Position numbers and translations under genes: made by a program | Shown here: piece by piece, positions 23,795 through 32,900 of the stretch | Layout: every line of letters begins with the position of its first letter | How positions within the stretch are numbered: position 1 is the first letter of the stretch | The notes under the pieces: generated by a model | Told to the model about the DNA's origin: nothing | What the model saw: the letters and a program-made list of their open reading frames with translations, nothing else | Database searches by the model: none | Source of the DNA: Boseongicola sp. SB0665_bin_10 | GTDB lineage: Bacteria > Pseudomonadota > Alphaproteobacteria > Rhodobacterales > Rhodobacteraceae | Assembly (NCBI GenBank): GCA_009838075.1 | Contig: VXSG01000053.1 | Coordinates: 1 to 64,000 of the forward strand | Length of the DNA: 64,000 bases | Direction of reading: 5' to 3'

Positions 23795-24640
23795 TCATCC
23801 CGTCTCGCCAAGCAACCGAAGCGCGTTTTCCTAAAGGATCATCGGACGCACCTCGTCCTTGAGCGGCGCAGCCTCGAAGTCCTGCAGCCACCGGTCGGAC
23901 GTCAATGCGGGCCATTCGGAGCCAAACAGCATCTTCTCCTTCAGGATCGAGTCGGCATACCTGCCAAATATCTCCGGAAACTACTTTGGCGACCAGCCCG
24001 AAATGTCGTGGCAGGAGTTGGGCTTGTGCTGCTCGGCCGCCAACCCCTCCTCCGTCCAGGGGACGGACGGATGGGCATGAACAATCGGCAGGTCAGGAAA
24101 ATCCGCCGCCACGTCGTCAAGGTGCATCGGGTTGGAGCATTTCGGCCGCATTCCCATCCCGCCTCGCATGCCGGGACCGACACCGGTCTGCCCCGCGTGA
24201 AACAGCGTGATGAAACCCTCTTCGGTGCAGCCCTCAATCACCGTGTAGCACGCGTTTCGGTCATTCGGGAAGATCCCCTGCATCGTCGGATGGAACTTGA
24301 AGTCCCGGACGCCAAACTCCCGCACCAAGCGGCGCACCTCGTGCGCACCCGCCCGGCCCCTGCGCGGGTCGACCGAGGGGAATCAGGATGTCGTCAGGCT
24401 CGGCGCAGATTGGCAAACGGCATTCGCGGACGGGCTGGCGGAGCTCGACACCCGGTACGCGACGGCGTCCGAAGACGGCGCGACCATCGAAATCATGAAC
24501 GATGATTGCCGCCATGGCCCGGGGGAAGTGCTCGAAGCCATTGCTGGCGGAGAGCGGGTGGCCCCGAAGCGCCACGACATGCGGACACACGCGCGCCACG
24601 AAACCGGAGATGAACGCTTCAAACGGGCGAACCGCACCTT
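23795..24640 (-). pseudogene. Amidohydrolase (ACMSD-like) pseudogene with two amber codons and a frameshift
   Basis: The best-preserved part (from about 24370 downward) reads VDPRRGRAGAHEVRRLV, GVRDFKFHPTMQGIFPND, LFHAGQTGVGPG, IVHAHPSVPW (metal-site histidines) and LFGSEWPAL, as in the amidohydrolase-2/ACMSD-like family. It is broken by TAG at 23981-23983 (between SPK and FPEIFGRYAD), by TAG at 23831-23833 (between VRPMIL and ENALRLLG) and by a frame change near 24372 that separates AAIIVHDFDGRAVFGRR from the rest. The N-terminus is not recoverable. Sequence after each stop is still clearly coding-like, so inactivation is recent. Confidence 0.75.
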
Positions 24641-25026
24641 GTTCGTCGGAACAGGGGCACGACGCAGGCAGTCTGTGCAGCTGCGCCTGTTCGCCCTGCG
24701 GTGAGGCCAAAGGACCGACCGAATCGGCGTGCAGGAGATTCCGCGTCAGCCGCAGGGCATCCACGAGAAAGTGATCCGTGAAGCCGACCCGAAGGCAGCG
24801 GCGGCCGCATCAAGGCCGAAATTGCAAGCCGCGGACCACTTCTTCGCCCAGTGCGCGTCTCGTCCCCGGACGACAGTCGGGCAAGCCGGACAACGCACCT
24901 TTGCTTGAATTTCGTGCTGGCCGGGCTAGCGTACGCGGCAAGGGCGTTCGTGACGCCCCCGCCCAAACGCACGAACGAGGACCGGCCGCGAGGCCATCGT
25001 CGGCACACGGGGCCAGAGAAGTCGCC
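24641..25026. other. Gene-poor stretch
   Basis: I see no convincing gene, promoter or repeat in these 386 bases; they separate two decayed genes. Confidence 0.35.
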
Positions 25027-25280
25027 ATGAAAGCAACACGCAAACGCGCATCGGATTTTGACCAGAGGATTCTCGAGATCTTCGACGGCTACACCGCGTT
25101 CTCCGGTACGGGCTCTGCTCGATCCGATTCATCGTCGCGATCAGAAAGTACAGCGGCGCCTACGCTGCACGCCGCGGCAACGGCCGGACCGTGGCCGTTC
25201 ACGACGGCAAAGCGGTCCGGTGCCCGGGAACTGAACAGGACCCGTTTCCGCGCACAAGGCGACGCGGCACGATGCCAGCG
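25027..25280 (+). pseudogene. Possible eroded dienelactone-hydrolase-type fragment
   Basis: The start MKATRKRASDFDQRILEIFDGY resembles the N-terminus of a group of dienelactone-hydrolase-family proteins, from memory of that family. The frame then loses similarity, while a neighbouring frame gives FIVAIRKYSGAYAA, which could be the continuation after a frameshift. No catalytic part is present before the next gene ends at 25282. The assignment is tentative. Confidence 0.3.
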
Positions 25281-25281
25281 A

Positions 25282-26238
25282 TCACTGCTGGTTCAGATGC
25301 TGGCACTCCGGGACTGGCGTCACGACCTTGCCGTCCACCAGCCATGCGTCGAGGTTGTCGCAGACCAGATCCCCCATGGCTTGCCGGGTCTCGACGGTCG
25401 CGCTGCCAATGTGCGGCAACAGCACCACGTTCTCCATCTCCTTCAATGCATCCGGGATTCGCGGCTCGTCCTCGAACACGTCAAGCCCCGCCGCGCCCAG
25501 GCGGCCTTCCTTGAGGGCGGCGACCAGGGCCGCCTCGTCGACCACGCTCCCCCTGGATACGTTGACAAGGATGCCGTCCGGTCCGAGCGCGTCCAGAACC
25601 TCGGCGTTCACGAGGTGCCGCGTTCCCCTGCCGCCCGGAGTTATGACGAACAGCACGTCCACCTCGCTTGCCATGTCCGCGAGGTTGTCAAAGTACTGGT
25701 AAGGCACGCCCTTTCTCGCGCGGCTGTGATAGTGAACCTTGGCTCCGAACAGCTCCGCCATCTTCGCGATTGTCCGCCCTATCCGTCCAAGGCCCAGAAT
25801 GCCTACGTTGCGGCCCCTGGCGGTGCGCGCCAGCGGATACTCGCCCTTCGTTTCCCAGGCACCCGAACGCGCCCAGCGTTCCGCGGGCAACAGTTCCTTG
25901 CTGAGCGCAAGCCAAAGCATGATCGCGGTGTCCGCCACCTCGTCGTTCAGGACATCGGGCGTGTGAGCGACCAGAATGCCCCTGCGCGCCGCCACGGCGG
26001 CGTCGATGTTGTCGTAACCAACCCCGAAACTCGAAATGACCTTGAGGTTCGGAAGCTCCGCCAGCACGTCGTCCGGAACGCCCCTCATCGTCGCGATTGC
26101 AACGAACTCCGAACCGTGCTCCGCGAGAAATGCCTCATGGTCGCGCGGCAGCCGGACAACTTCGAATCCGGCCGCAAGCCGCTCCGCCATGCGCTCCGAA
26201 ACCTTGCCGAGTTGAAGGAGAGCAGGTCGCTCAGGCAT
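25282..26238 (-). CDS. D-isomer-specific 2-hydroxyacid dehydrogenase (GhrB-like)
   Basis: The 318-residue protein is an NAD(P)-dependent 2-hydroxyacid dehydrogenase. The nucleotide loop is VGILGLGRIGRTIAK (about 145-160). Substrate and catalytic residues are Arg in NVSRGSVVDE, Glu in DVFEDEP and His in LLPHIGSAT. It resembles glyoxylate/hydroxypyruvate or 2-ketogluconate reductases. Its start overlaps the end of the FAH-family gene by 8 bases, so the two are co-translated. It probably reduces a keto acid, or oxidises a hydroxy acid, in the catabolic cluster here. Confidence 0.88.
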   Translation of the reverse strand: MPERPALLQLGKVSERMAERLAAGFEVVRLPRDHEAFLAEHGSEFVAIATMRGVPDDVLAELPNLKVISSFGVGYDNIDAAVAARRGILVAHTPDVLNDEVADTAIMLWLALSKELLPAERWARSGAWETKGEYPLARTARGRNVGILGLGRIGRTIAKMAELFGAKVHYHSRARKGVPYQYFDNLADMASEVDVLFVITPGGRGTRHLVNAEVLDALGPDGILVNVSRGSVVDEAALVAALKEGRLGAAGLDVFEDEPRIPDALKEMENVVLLPHIGSATVETRQAMGDLVCDNLDAWLVDGKVVTPVPECQHLNQQ

Positions 26239-27076
26239 CCTCCACGACCTTCTGGCGCTGCGTGCCGAGCCCGTCGACCGTCAGCGCCATCACGTCGCCA
26301 GCCTTGAGGTATCTTGGCGGCTTCATGCCCATGCCGACGCCTGGCGGAGTTCCGGTCGAAATCACGTCGCCTGGATGCAGCGTGAAGAGCTGCGACAGGT
26401 GTGACACGATCTCGGCCACCGTGAAGATCATGGTCCTTGTATTGCCCTCCTGCATGCGCTCGCCGTTCACGTCGAGCCTCATGTCGAGGGACTGGGGATC
26501 GGGAATCTCGTCCCTCGTGACCAGCCACGGACCCGTCGGCCCGAACGTGTCGCAGGACTTGCCCTTGGTCCAGTTCCCCGACAGGCGATTCTGGAAATGG
26601 CGCTCCGACACGTCGTTGCAGATGCAATACCCGGCCACGTGGCTGAGCGCTTCCGCCTCGCTCACGTACTTGGCTGTCGTGCCGATCACGGCGCCCAGCT
26701 CGATCTCCCAGTCGGAACTGGTCGAGCCGCGCGGAATGGAGACCGGATCATCGGGGCCCGAAATCGCGGAATTCGCCTTCATGAAGAGGATCGGATGCTC
26801 CGGGATCGGCATTCCCGCCTCCTCGGCGTGGTCACGGTAGTTCAGGCCGATGCACATGTACTTGCCGATGTCGCGGACCGGCACGCCCAGCCGCACCTCG
26901 CCCTCCACTTTCGGAAGCGCGCGTGCGTCTATCCCGCGCAACCGGTCGAGTGACGCGTCGTCAAGCATCGAGCCCGAGATGTCCGCCACGTGCACTGACA
27001 GGTCGCGCAGTGCACCGTCTCCGTCGATCAGTCCCGGCTTCTCCTCTCCGGGAATTCCGTAGCGCACCAGTTTCAT
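26231..27076 (-). CDS. Fumarylacetoacetate-hydrolase-family protein
   Basis: The 281-residue protein has the FAH fold. The C-terminal catalytic half contains the metal-site pattern: CIGLNYRDHAEEAG, then PILFMKANSAISGPDDPV, then DWEIELGAVIG (E-x-E) and later ISTGTPPGVGMGMKPP. Relatives hydrolyse or decarboxylate 2-keto acids, for example 2,4-diketo-3-deoxy-L-fuconate hydrolase or ureidoglycolate lyase. ATG at 27076 with GGAGG nine bases upstream. It is the first gene of a minus-strand pair, divergent from the dehydrogenase at 27222. Confidence 0.88.
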   Translation of the reverse strand: MKLVRYGIPGEEKPGLIDGDGALRDLSVHVADISGSMLDDASLDRLRGIDARALPKVEGEVRLGVPVRDIGKYMCIGLNYRDHAEEAGMPIPEHPILFMKANSAISGPDDPVSIPRGSTSSDWEIELGAVIGTTAKYVSEAEALSHVAGYCICNDVSERHFQNRLSGNWTKGKSCDTFGPTGPWLVTRDEIPDPQSLDMRLDVNGERMQEGNTRTMIFTVAEIVSHLSQLFTLHPGDVISTGTPPGVGMGMKPPRYLKAGDVMALTVDGLGTQRQKVVEDA

Positions 27077-27221
27077 CCAGGTCATCCTCCGCCTTGCCGG
27101 CATCTGCTCCGTGCCTTCGCTGCTCACCTAGCCCGATTCTGAGGCGGTGTCGAACGGCCAGCAGCACTTGAATTCAGGCGGTCTTCCAGACAATCTCTGC
27201 CGGGCAACCAGGGAGGCGCAA

Positions 27222-28190
27222 TTGAAAGTCCTGATCATCGGCGGTGGCGGCATGGTAGGCCAGAAACTGGCGCGGCTGCTGGCCTCTGATCCCTTGTCGG
27301 GCGGCGACGAGGTCACGCTCCTGGACATGGCGCTTCCCGAGAATGGCGCACCAGCGGCACGTCGTGTCGAGGGCAACGTGACCGACCAGGCAATGATGGT
27401 GTCCGTGGCAGCCGAGCGGTTCGATCTCGTCTACCACCTCGCCGCGATCGTCTCCGGTGAGGCCGAGGCGAACTTCGATCTTGGCTGGAACGTCAACATG
27501 GTTGCATTCAGGGGGTTTCTCGAGGCCTTTCGGGCCGAGACGGCCGCAGCCGACGGCACCTATCGCCCGAAGATCATATTCACCTCCTCCATCGCCGTGT
27601 TCGGGCCGCCCTTTCCCGAAAAGATCGGTGACGACTTTCCCACGATGCCGCGGACGTCATACGGGGCGCAGAAGGCAATCTCGGAACTCATGCTCGGCGA
27701 CTACATTCGCAAAGGCTTTTTCGACGGCATGTCCATCCGTCTGCCGACGATCTGCGTGCGACCTGGCAAGGCCAACGGTGCCGCATCGTCCTTTTTCTCG
27801 GGAATCATCCGGGAGCCGCTGAGCCGCAAGCAGGCGATCCTGCCCGTGTCCGACACCGTTCGTCACTGGCATGCCTCTCCCCGTTCGGCCGCCGGGTTTC
27901 TCCGGCACGCGGCGACGCTGGACCTCGACAGGCTCGGGGGCCATCGCGAGCTCAACATGCCAGGCGTGTCCTGCACCGTGGCGGAACAGATCGAAGCCCT
28001 TCGCGACGTTGCCGGCGAAAGCGCCGTTTCGCTCATAAGGCCGGAACCCGACGAAACGATCATGAAGATCGTCGCGGGCTGGCCAAGGAATTTCGCTCCC
28101 GAGCGCGCCATCAAGCTTGGATTCGCCGCCGACCCGGATTTCGCCTCGATCGTGCAGACCTATATCGAGGAGGACATGCCCGCCGCTTGA
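27222..28190 (+). CDS. NAD-dependent epimerase/dehydrogenase, DenD-like
   Basis: The 322-residue extended SDR protein starts with LKVLIIGGGGMVGQKLARLL (Rossmann loop) and has the catalytic Tyr-Lys in TSYGAQKAISE, with the Ser in FTSSIAVFG. Overall it resembles DenD, D-erythronate dehydrogenase, which makes 2-oxo-D-erythronate. The partner genes of that pathway (otnK, otnC, otnI) are not nearby, so the substrate here may differ. I chose a TTG start at 27222 with GGGAGG five bases upstream; no ATG gives a sensible N-terminus. Confidence 0.75.
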   Translation: MKVLIIGGGGMVGQKLARLLASDPLSGGDEVTLLDMALPENGAPAARRVEGNVTDQAMMVSVAAERFDLVYHLAAIVSGEAEANFDLGWNVNMVAFRGFLEAFRAETAAADGTYRPKIIFTSSIAVFGPPFPEKIGDDFPTMPRTSYGAQKAISELMLGDYIRKGFFDGMSIRLPTICVRPGKANGAASSFFSGIIREPLSRKQAILPVSDTVRHWHASPRSAAGFLRHAATLDLDRLGGHRELNMPGVSCTVAEQIEALRDVAGESAVSLIRPEPDETIMKIVAGWPRNFAPERAIKLGFAADPDFASIVQTYIEEDMPAA

Positions 28191-28251
28191 TTCCCCGGAA
28201 CGCGCTGGAGGCGCAGGCACCGTTTCGGGCAAAAGCGCGGCAGATCACGCC

Positions 28252-29772
28252 ATGGTTCAACACCCGTCATATGTCCGGCTGGACGCCGCCGACAACGTGG
28301 TCACGGCGACCCGCCGCCTAGACGCCGGCACGGTCGTCGAAGGCGCCATGGTCACGACGCCGATCTCGTCGGGCCACAAGGTGGCGACGAGAGCGATTTC
28401 CAAGGGCGACGAAATCCGAAAATACGCGCAGATCATCGGCTACGCCTCCAGGCAAATTGCGCCGGGAGACCATGTGCATACGCACAACACCGAGTTCCGC
28501 AACACGGACATGACCTATGAGTTCGGCACCGATCTTCGCCCGACCGACATGGTGGCGGAGGCGGCGCGCGACACGTTCATGGGATATCGCCGCGACAACG
28601 GCAGCACCGGCACCCGCAACTTCATCGCCGTCGTGACCTCGGTGAACTGTTCGGCGACGGCGGCACGCCGCATCGCCGACGCGTTCGGTCCCGAAGAGCT
28701 TGCCGGCTTCCCGAATGTTGATGGCGTCGTGGCATTCGTTCACGGCACAGGCTGCGGAATGCAGGGAGACGGCGACGGTTTCGAGGCGCTGCAACGCGTC
28801 ATGTGGGGTTATGCACGGCATCCGAACCATGCCGGGGTCCTGATGGTGGGTCTCGGCTGCGAGATGAACCAGATCGACTGGCTTCTCGAAGCGTACGGTC
28901 TCGAGCATGGGCCCCTGTTTCAGACCATGAACATACAGAACGTCGCCGGACTACAGCGCACCATCGACCTTGGAATCGAAAGGGTGCGGGCGATGCTGCC
29001 ATTGGCCAACCAGGCAACGCGGACACCCTGCCCCGCCTCCGAATTGACGGTCGCGTTGCAATGCGGCGGTTCGGACGCATGGTCCGGCATCACGGCGAAC
29101 CCCGCACTCGGCCGCGCCTGCGACCTGCTGGTTGCGCAGGGCGGCACGGGCGTGCTCGCAGAGACGCCGGAGATCTACGGAGCGGAGCACCTGCTGACCC
29201 GGCGCGCGGCATCGCGGGAGGTCGGTGAACGGCTGGTCGGGCTCGTGCGCTGGTGGGAGGACTACACCGCCCGCAACAAGGGTTCGATGGACAACAATCC
29301 CTCTCCAGGCAACAAGAAGGGCGGATTGACCACGATCCTCGAAAAGTCGCTCGGAGCGACGGCAAAGGGCGGCACCACGCCGCTCGCCGGGGTCTACAAA
29401 TACGCGGAACGGGTAACGGCACGGGGCTTCACCTTCATGGACAGCCCCGGCTATGACCCGGCAAGCGTGACCGGACAGATCGCCAGCGGCTGCAACCTCG
29501 TGTGCTTCACGACAGGTCGCGGCTCGGCGTTCGGCTCGAAACCCGCGCCAACGGTGAAAGTCGCGACCAATTCGGACATGTATGCACGCATGAAGGACGA
29601 CATGGACATCAACGCGGGCGACATCCTGACCGGCGCGGCGACGGTCGAACAAAAGGGCCGCGAGATCTACGAACTCTTCCTCGAGGTCGCCAGCGGCGCG
29701 ACTTCAAAATCCGAAGCGCAAGGGCTTGGCGACCATGAATTCGTGCCCTGGCAGATTGGAGCGGTGATGTGA
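28252..29772 (+). CDS. UxaA-family (altronate/galactarate-type) dehydratase
   Basis: The 506-residue protein joins an N-terminal SAF-like domain (about 1-90, VRLDAADNVVTATRRLDAGT, ending GDHVHTHNTEFRN) to a C-terminal UxaA catalytic domain with RDNGSTGTRNFIAV, GTGCGMQGDGDG, VGLGCEMNQID, LQCGGSDAWSGITANPALG and NCSATA. These proteins are Fe-dependent dehydratases of sugar acids. It shares the plus strand with the DenD-like gene 61 bases upstream and overlaps the next SDR gene by one base (TGATG). It probably makes a 2-keto-3-deoxy acid for the FAH-family or SDR enzyme. Confidence 0.85.
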   Translation: MVQHPSYVRLDAADNVVTATRRLDAGTVVEGAMVTTPISSGHKVATRAISKGDEIRKYAQIIGYASRQIAPGDHVHTHNTEFRNTDMTYEFGTDLRPTDMVAEAARDTFMGYRRDNGSTGTRNFIAVVTSVNCSATAARRIADAFGPEELAGFPNVDGVVAFVHGTGCGMQGDGDGFEALQRVMWGYARHPNHAGVLMVGLGCEMNQIDWLLEAYGLEHGPLFQTMNIQNVAGLQRTIDLGIERVRAMLPLANQATRTPCPASELTVALQCGGSDAWSGITANPALGRACDLLVAQGGTGVLAETPEIYGAEHLLTRRAASREVGERLVGLVRWWEDYTARNKGSMDNNPSPGNKKGGLTTILEKSLGATAKGGTTPLAGVYKYAERVTARGFTFMDSPGYDPASVTGQIASGCNLVCFTTGRGSAFGSKPAPTVKVATNSDMYARMKDDMDINAGDILTGAATVEQKGREIYELFLEVASGATSKSEAQGLGDHEFVPWQIGAVM

Positions 29773-30518
29773 TGGCGAACGTCTATGACCTGTCCGGGCA
29801 GACCGCGGTCATAACCGGGGGCGCACAGGGCATCGGGCTCGCCTGCGCCTGCAGGCTGGCCGAATCCGGCGCCCGGACATGCCTCTGGGACATCAATGCC
29901 GAGAAGGCCAGGGCCGCAGCGGACAGGATCGACGGGGCACGGGCGGTCCATTGCGATGTCACCGACTACGCGTCGGTCACGGCCGCATGCGCCGAGACGG
30001 AGGCGGCGCTCGATCACATCGACATTCTCGTGAATTCCGCCGGCATCGCGGGACCGGTTACCGCGATCGAGGAATATGACACGGAAGTCTGGAACCAGGT
30101 CATCGCCGTCAACCTTACGGGCACCTATCACGCAAACAAGGCCGTTCTGCCCGGAATGAAGGCCCGCAACTACGGGCGCATCGTCAACATCGCGTCGATT
30201 GCCGGCAAGGAAGGCAATCCGAAGGCCACGCATTACGCGGCATCAAAGGCCGGGGTCATCGGCTTCACCAAGGCACTCGGCAAGGAAGTGGCCGAGCACG
30301 ACATCGCGGTGAACTGCGTCACGCCGGCGGTGGCAAACACCGAGATCCTTGAACAGCTCACCGAGGATTTCATCGAGTTCATGCTGTCGAAGATTCCGCG
30401 CGGCCGGTTCGTCGAGGTGGAGGAAATCGCCAACATGGTGGCCTGGATGTCGTCCAGCGAGTGCAGCTTCACGACCGCGGCCGTCTTCGACATTTCGGGC
30501 GGGCGGGCGACATACTAG
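29772..30518 (+). CDS. Short-chain dehydrogenase/reductase
   Basis: The 248-residue classical SDR has TGGAQGIG at about 15-22, Asp after the second strand (LWDIN) pointing to NAD, NSAGIAG, catalytic Ser in IASIAG and YAASK. The ATG overlaps the stop of the dehydratase gene (TGATG), so translation is coupled. In comparable clusters such an SDR oxidises a 2-keto-3-deoxy sugar acid to the 2,4-diketo form that an FAH-family enzyme cleaves. That assignment is an inference from neighbours. Confidence 0.88.
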   Translation: MANVYDLSGQTAVITGGAQGIGLACACRLAESGARTCLWDINAEKARAAADRIDGARAVHCDVTDYASVTAACAETEAALDHIDILVNSAGIAGPVTAIEEYDTEVWNQVIAVNLTGTYHANKAVLPGMKARNYGRIVNIASIAGKEGNPKATHYAASKAGVIGFTKALGKEVAEHDIAVNCVTPAVANTEILEQLTEDFIEFMLSKIPRGRFVEVEEIANMVAWMSSSECSFTTAAVFDISGGRATY

Positions 30519-30528
30519 GAGCAGGTGC

Positions 30529-31701
30529 ATGCTGGGCACGATCAGCGGATTTGACCGCATAGGAGAGGAGAACGCGTTCGCCGTGCTCGCGCGGGCGGGA
30601 GAACTGGCCGCAGGCGGCAAGGACGTCATCAACCTCGGCATCGGCCAGCCGGACTTCCCGACCCCTGCAAACATCGTGGAGGCCGCAGTCAAGGCGCTCC
30701 GCGACGGCCAGCACGGCTATACGCCCGCGACCGGAATCCCGGAACTTCGGGAGGCCGTCGCTGCCGACATTCACCGGCGTTTCGCGATCGAGGTGAACCC
30801 GGACAACGTCATCGTCGTGCCGGGAGGCAAGGTGACCATGTTCGCAGCCATCCTGATGTTCGGCGAGCCCGGGACGGATATCCTCTACCCCGATCCCGGA
30901 TTTCCGATCTACCGCTCGATGATCGAGTTCACCGGCGCGCGACCGGTTCCGATTCCGATACGGGAAGAGAACGGATTCGCCTTCCTGGCAGAGGAAGCGC
31001 TTTCGCTCGTCACGTCGAAAACGCGCCTCGTCATTCTGAATTCTCCCGCAAATCCGTGTGGCGGCGTAACGCCCAGGGCCGAGGTCGACGCTTTGGTGTC
31101 GGGACTTGCCGAACGGCCCGACGTGGCCCTCCTCTCAGACGAGATCTACGACCAGATGCTCTATGACGGAGAGGAACATGTCCCGCTTCTCGGCTATCCC
31201 GAGATCCGCGACCGCGTCGTCCTGCTCAATGGCTGGTCGAAGACCTATGCGATGACCGGCTGGCGCATGGGGTACTCGGTCTGGCCAGACGGACTCCATG
31301 AGAAGGTCCGAAAGCTCGCGGTGAATGCATGGTCCTGCGTGAATGCCCCTGCCCAGCACGCGGCCATCGAGGCCTTGTCCGGACCGCAGGACGCGGTGGG
31401 CGCGATGATGGCGGAGTTCGATGCCCGCCGGAAACTCGTGGTCGATCTGCTGAACGACATTCCCGGAGTGTCCTGCATCACGCCCAAGGGCGCATTCTAT
31501 GCCTTTCCGAACATCGCCGGCACCGGCCGATTGGCCAAGGAACTTGCGTCGGTACTCCTGGAGGGCCCCGGCGTGGCAACCATAGGCGGTCCCGATTTCG
31601 GCATCCTGGGCGAGGGCTACCTCCGTCTCAGCTATGCCAACAGCCAGGACAACATCCGCGAAGCCCTGGCACGCATGCGCAGGTTCCTTGGTGAGGAGTG
31701 A
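30529..31701 (+). CDS. Class I/II PLP aminotransferase
   Basis: The 390-residue fold-type I aminotransferase has INLGIGQPDFPTP near the start, NSPANPCGG (Asn for PLP), SDEIYDQMLY (Asp and Tyr) and the PLP lysine in LNGWSKTYAMTGWRMGY. It resembles aspartate-type aminotransferases of archaeal/Thermus type. ATG at 30529 follows GGAG. It lies 10 bases after the SDR gene and 3 bases before the reductase gene, so it belongs to the same operon. Substrate unknown; an amino group would enter or leave the keto acid formed by the pathway. Confidence 0.88.
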   Translation: MLGTISGFDRIGEENAFAVLARAGELAAGGKDVINLGIGQPDFPTPANIVEAAVKALRDGQHGYTPATGIPELREAVAADIHRRFAIEVNPDNVIVVPGGKVTMFAAILMFGEPGTDILYPDPGFPIYRSMIEFTGARPVPIPIREENGFAFLAEEALSLVTSKTRLVILNSPANPCGGVTPRAEVDALVSGLAERPDVALLSDEIYDQMLYDGEEHVPLLGYPEIRDRVVLLNGWSKTYAMTGWRMGYSVWPDGLHEKVRKLAVNAWSCVNAPAQHAAIEALSGPQDAVGAMMAEFDARRKLVVDLLNDIPGVSCITPKGAFYAFPNIAGTGRLAKELASVLLEGPGVATIGGPDFGILGEGYLRLSYANSQDNIREALARMRRFLGEE

Positions 31702-31704
31702 GAC

Positions 31705-32607
31705 ATGACGAAACCCGCCGTTGGCATGATCGGTGTTGGCCTCATGGGACGCGGCATTGCCAAGAACATCGTCGAGGCCGGCTATCCGCTTACGGTAGTT
31801 GCGCATCGAAGGCGGGAGGCGGTCGACGACCTTGTCGCGCGTGGAGCAGCCGAGGCGAGCGGTGTCAAGGAACTCGCAGAACGATCTGAAATCATTCACA
31901 TATGCGTGACTGGCTCCGCCGAGGTCGAAGAACTCGTAAGAGGCCCGGGCGGCATACTGGAAGGACTCCGGCCGGACGCGGTCATTGTCGACTGTTCGAC
32001 CTCCGACCCGGTCTCCACCCTGGCACTGGCGACCGAAATCCGTGCGGCGGGCGGACACTTGGCGGACGCGCCCCTGTCCCGCACGCCAAAGGAGGCATGG
32101 GAAGGCACGCTGGATGCGATGGTTGGTGCCAGTCCCGAGACGTTCAGGCGCATCAAGCCCGTCATCGAGTGCTGGGCAGGCGTCATCGTGCATCTTGGCG
32201 AAGTCGGTCTCGGACACAAGATGAAACTCATCAACAATTTCATCGGGATGGGCTACGGTGCGCTATACGCAGAGGCCTTGGCGCTCGCACGCAAGTCCGG
32301 ACTGACGCCAGAACAGGTCGACAGCGTCATACGGCCCGGGCGCATGTCGAACGGATTCTACGAGACCTTTATGAAGTGGACGCTGGAACGCGATGAAAAC
32401 GCGCATAAATTCACGATTTCGAATGCGCACAAGGACATGCGCTACCTGGCCAGCCTGGCAAATTCGGTCGGGGCGCTGAACCCGATCCAGTCGGCGGTCA
32501 GGAACTCCTTTGCCGCAATGGACGCCGCCGGCGAAGGTGAGAGGTTCGTGCCAATGCTTGCGGACTTCATCGCGCGCGCGAACGGCCTCGACGTCGAAGA
32601 ACCCTGA
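31705..32607 (+). CDS. 3-hydroxyisobutyrate dehydrogenase-like (GarR-type) reductase
   Basis: The 300-residue beta-hydroxyacid dehydrogenase has VGMIGVGLMGRGIAKN (NAD site), VDCSTSDP and the catalytic Lys in GHKMKLINNFIGMG. DAPLSRTPKEAWEGTL occupies the usual substrate loop DAPVSGG position but with SR-TP in place of SGG, which suggests an unusual substrate. Relatives reduce tartronate semialdehyde or oxidise 3-hydroxyisobutyrate. It is the last gene of the plus-strand operon. Confidence 0.85.
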   Translation: MTKPAVGMIGVGLMGRGIAKNIVEAGYPLTVVAHRRREAVDDLVARGAAEASGVKELAERSEIIHICVTGSAEVEELVRGPGGILEGLRPDAVIVDCSTSDPVSTLALATEIRAAGGHLADAPLSRTPKEAWEGTLDAMVGASPETFRRIKPVIECWAGVIVHLGEVGLGHKMKLINNFIGMGYGALYAEALALARKSGLTPEQVDSVIRPGRMSNGFYETFMKWTLERDENAHKFTISNAHKDMRYLASLANSVGALNPIQSAVRNSFAAMDAAGEGERFVPMLADFIARANGLDVEEP

Positions 32608-32689
32608 CCTTGACCTCCCCGCCCTCGACAATGTCGGACAGGGGACGGGTGCAAGGGGCTGGGACGCTCAATTCGGGATCGCGCCGCGC

Positions 32690-32707
32690 CATGGCCGATC
32701 GGCCATG
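32690..32707. repeat. 18-bp perfect palindrome
   Basis: CATGGCCGATCGGCCATG is its own reverse complement and lies in the 293-base gap between the convergent reductase and permease genes. With no loop and no T-run it is a poor terminator, so a protein-binding site or methylation-related site is possible. I see no gene in this gap. Confidence 0.45.
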
Positions 32708-32900
32708 AACAAATCCTGAAGCGGAGCGGAATTCGATGTGGGCAAACGTGAATCGCGGAGCCGGGTCCCGGTCTTCACGAAGGGCGGCCCAGGGCGCTGC
32801 CTGCCGTTCCAGCACCGTTGACGCGCCCGAATTGAAGGGTCGCTGCAGGCGACGCCAGGAACGGGCAAATCACGCGCCGGACGGATCCCGTCCCTCCAGA

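Noticed and set aside
22546-23811. Longer P450 start at 23811
   Set aside because: The extra 29 residues overlap the end of the amidohydrolase pseudogene and have no ribosome-binding site; the ATG at 23724 has one.
27222-28190. Calling the locus a D-erythronate pathway
   Set aside because: Only a DenD-like gene is present; the kinase, isomerase and decarboxylase of that pathway are missing.
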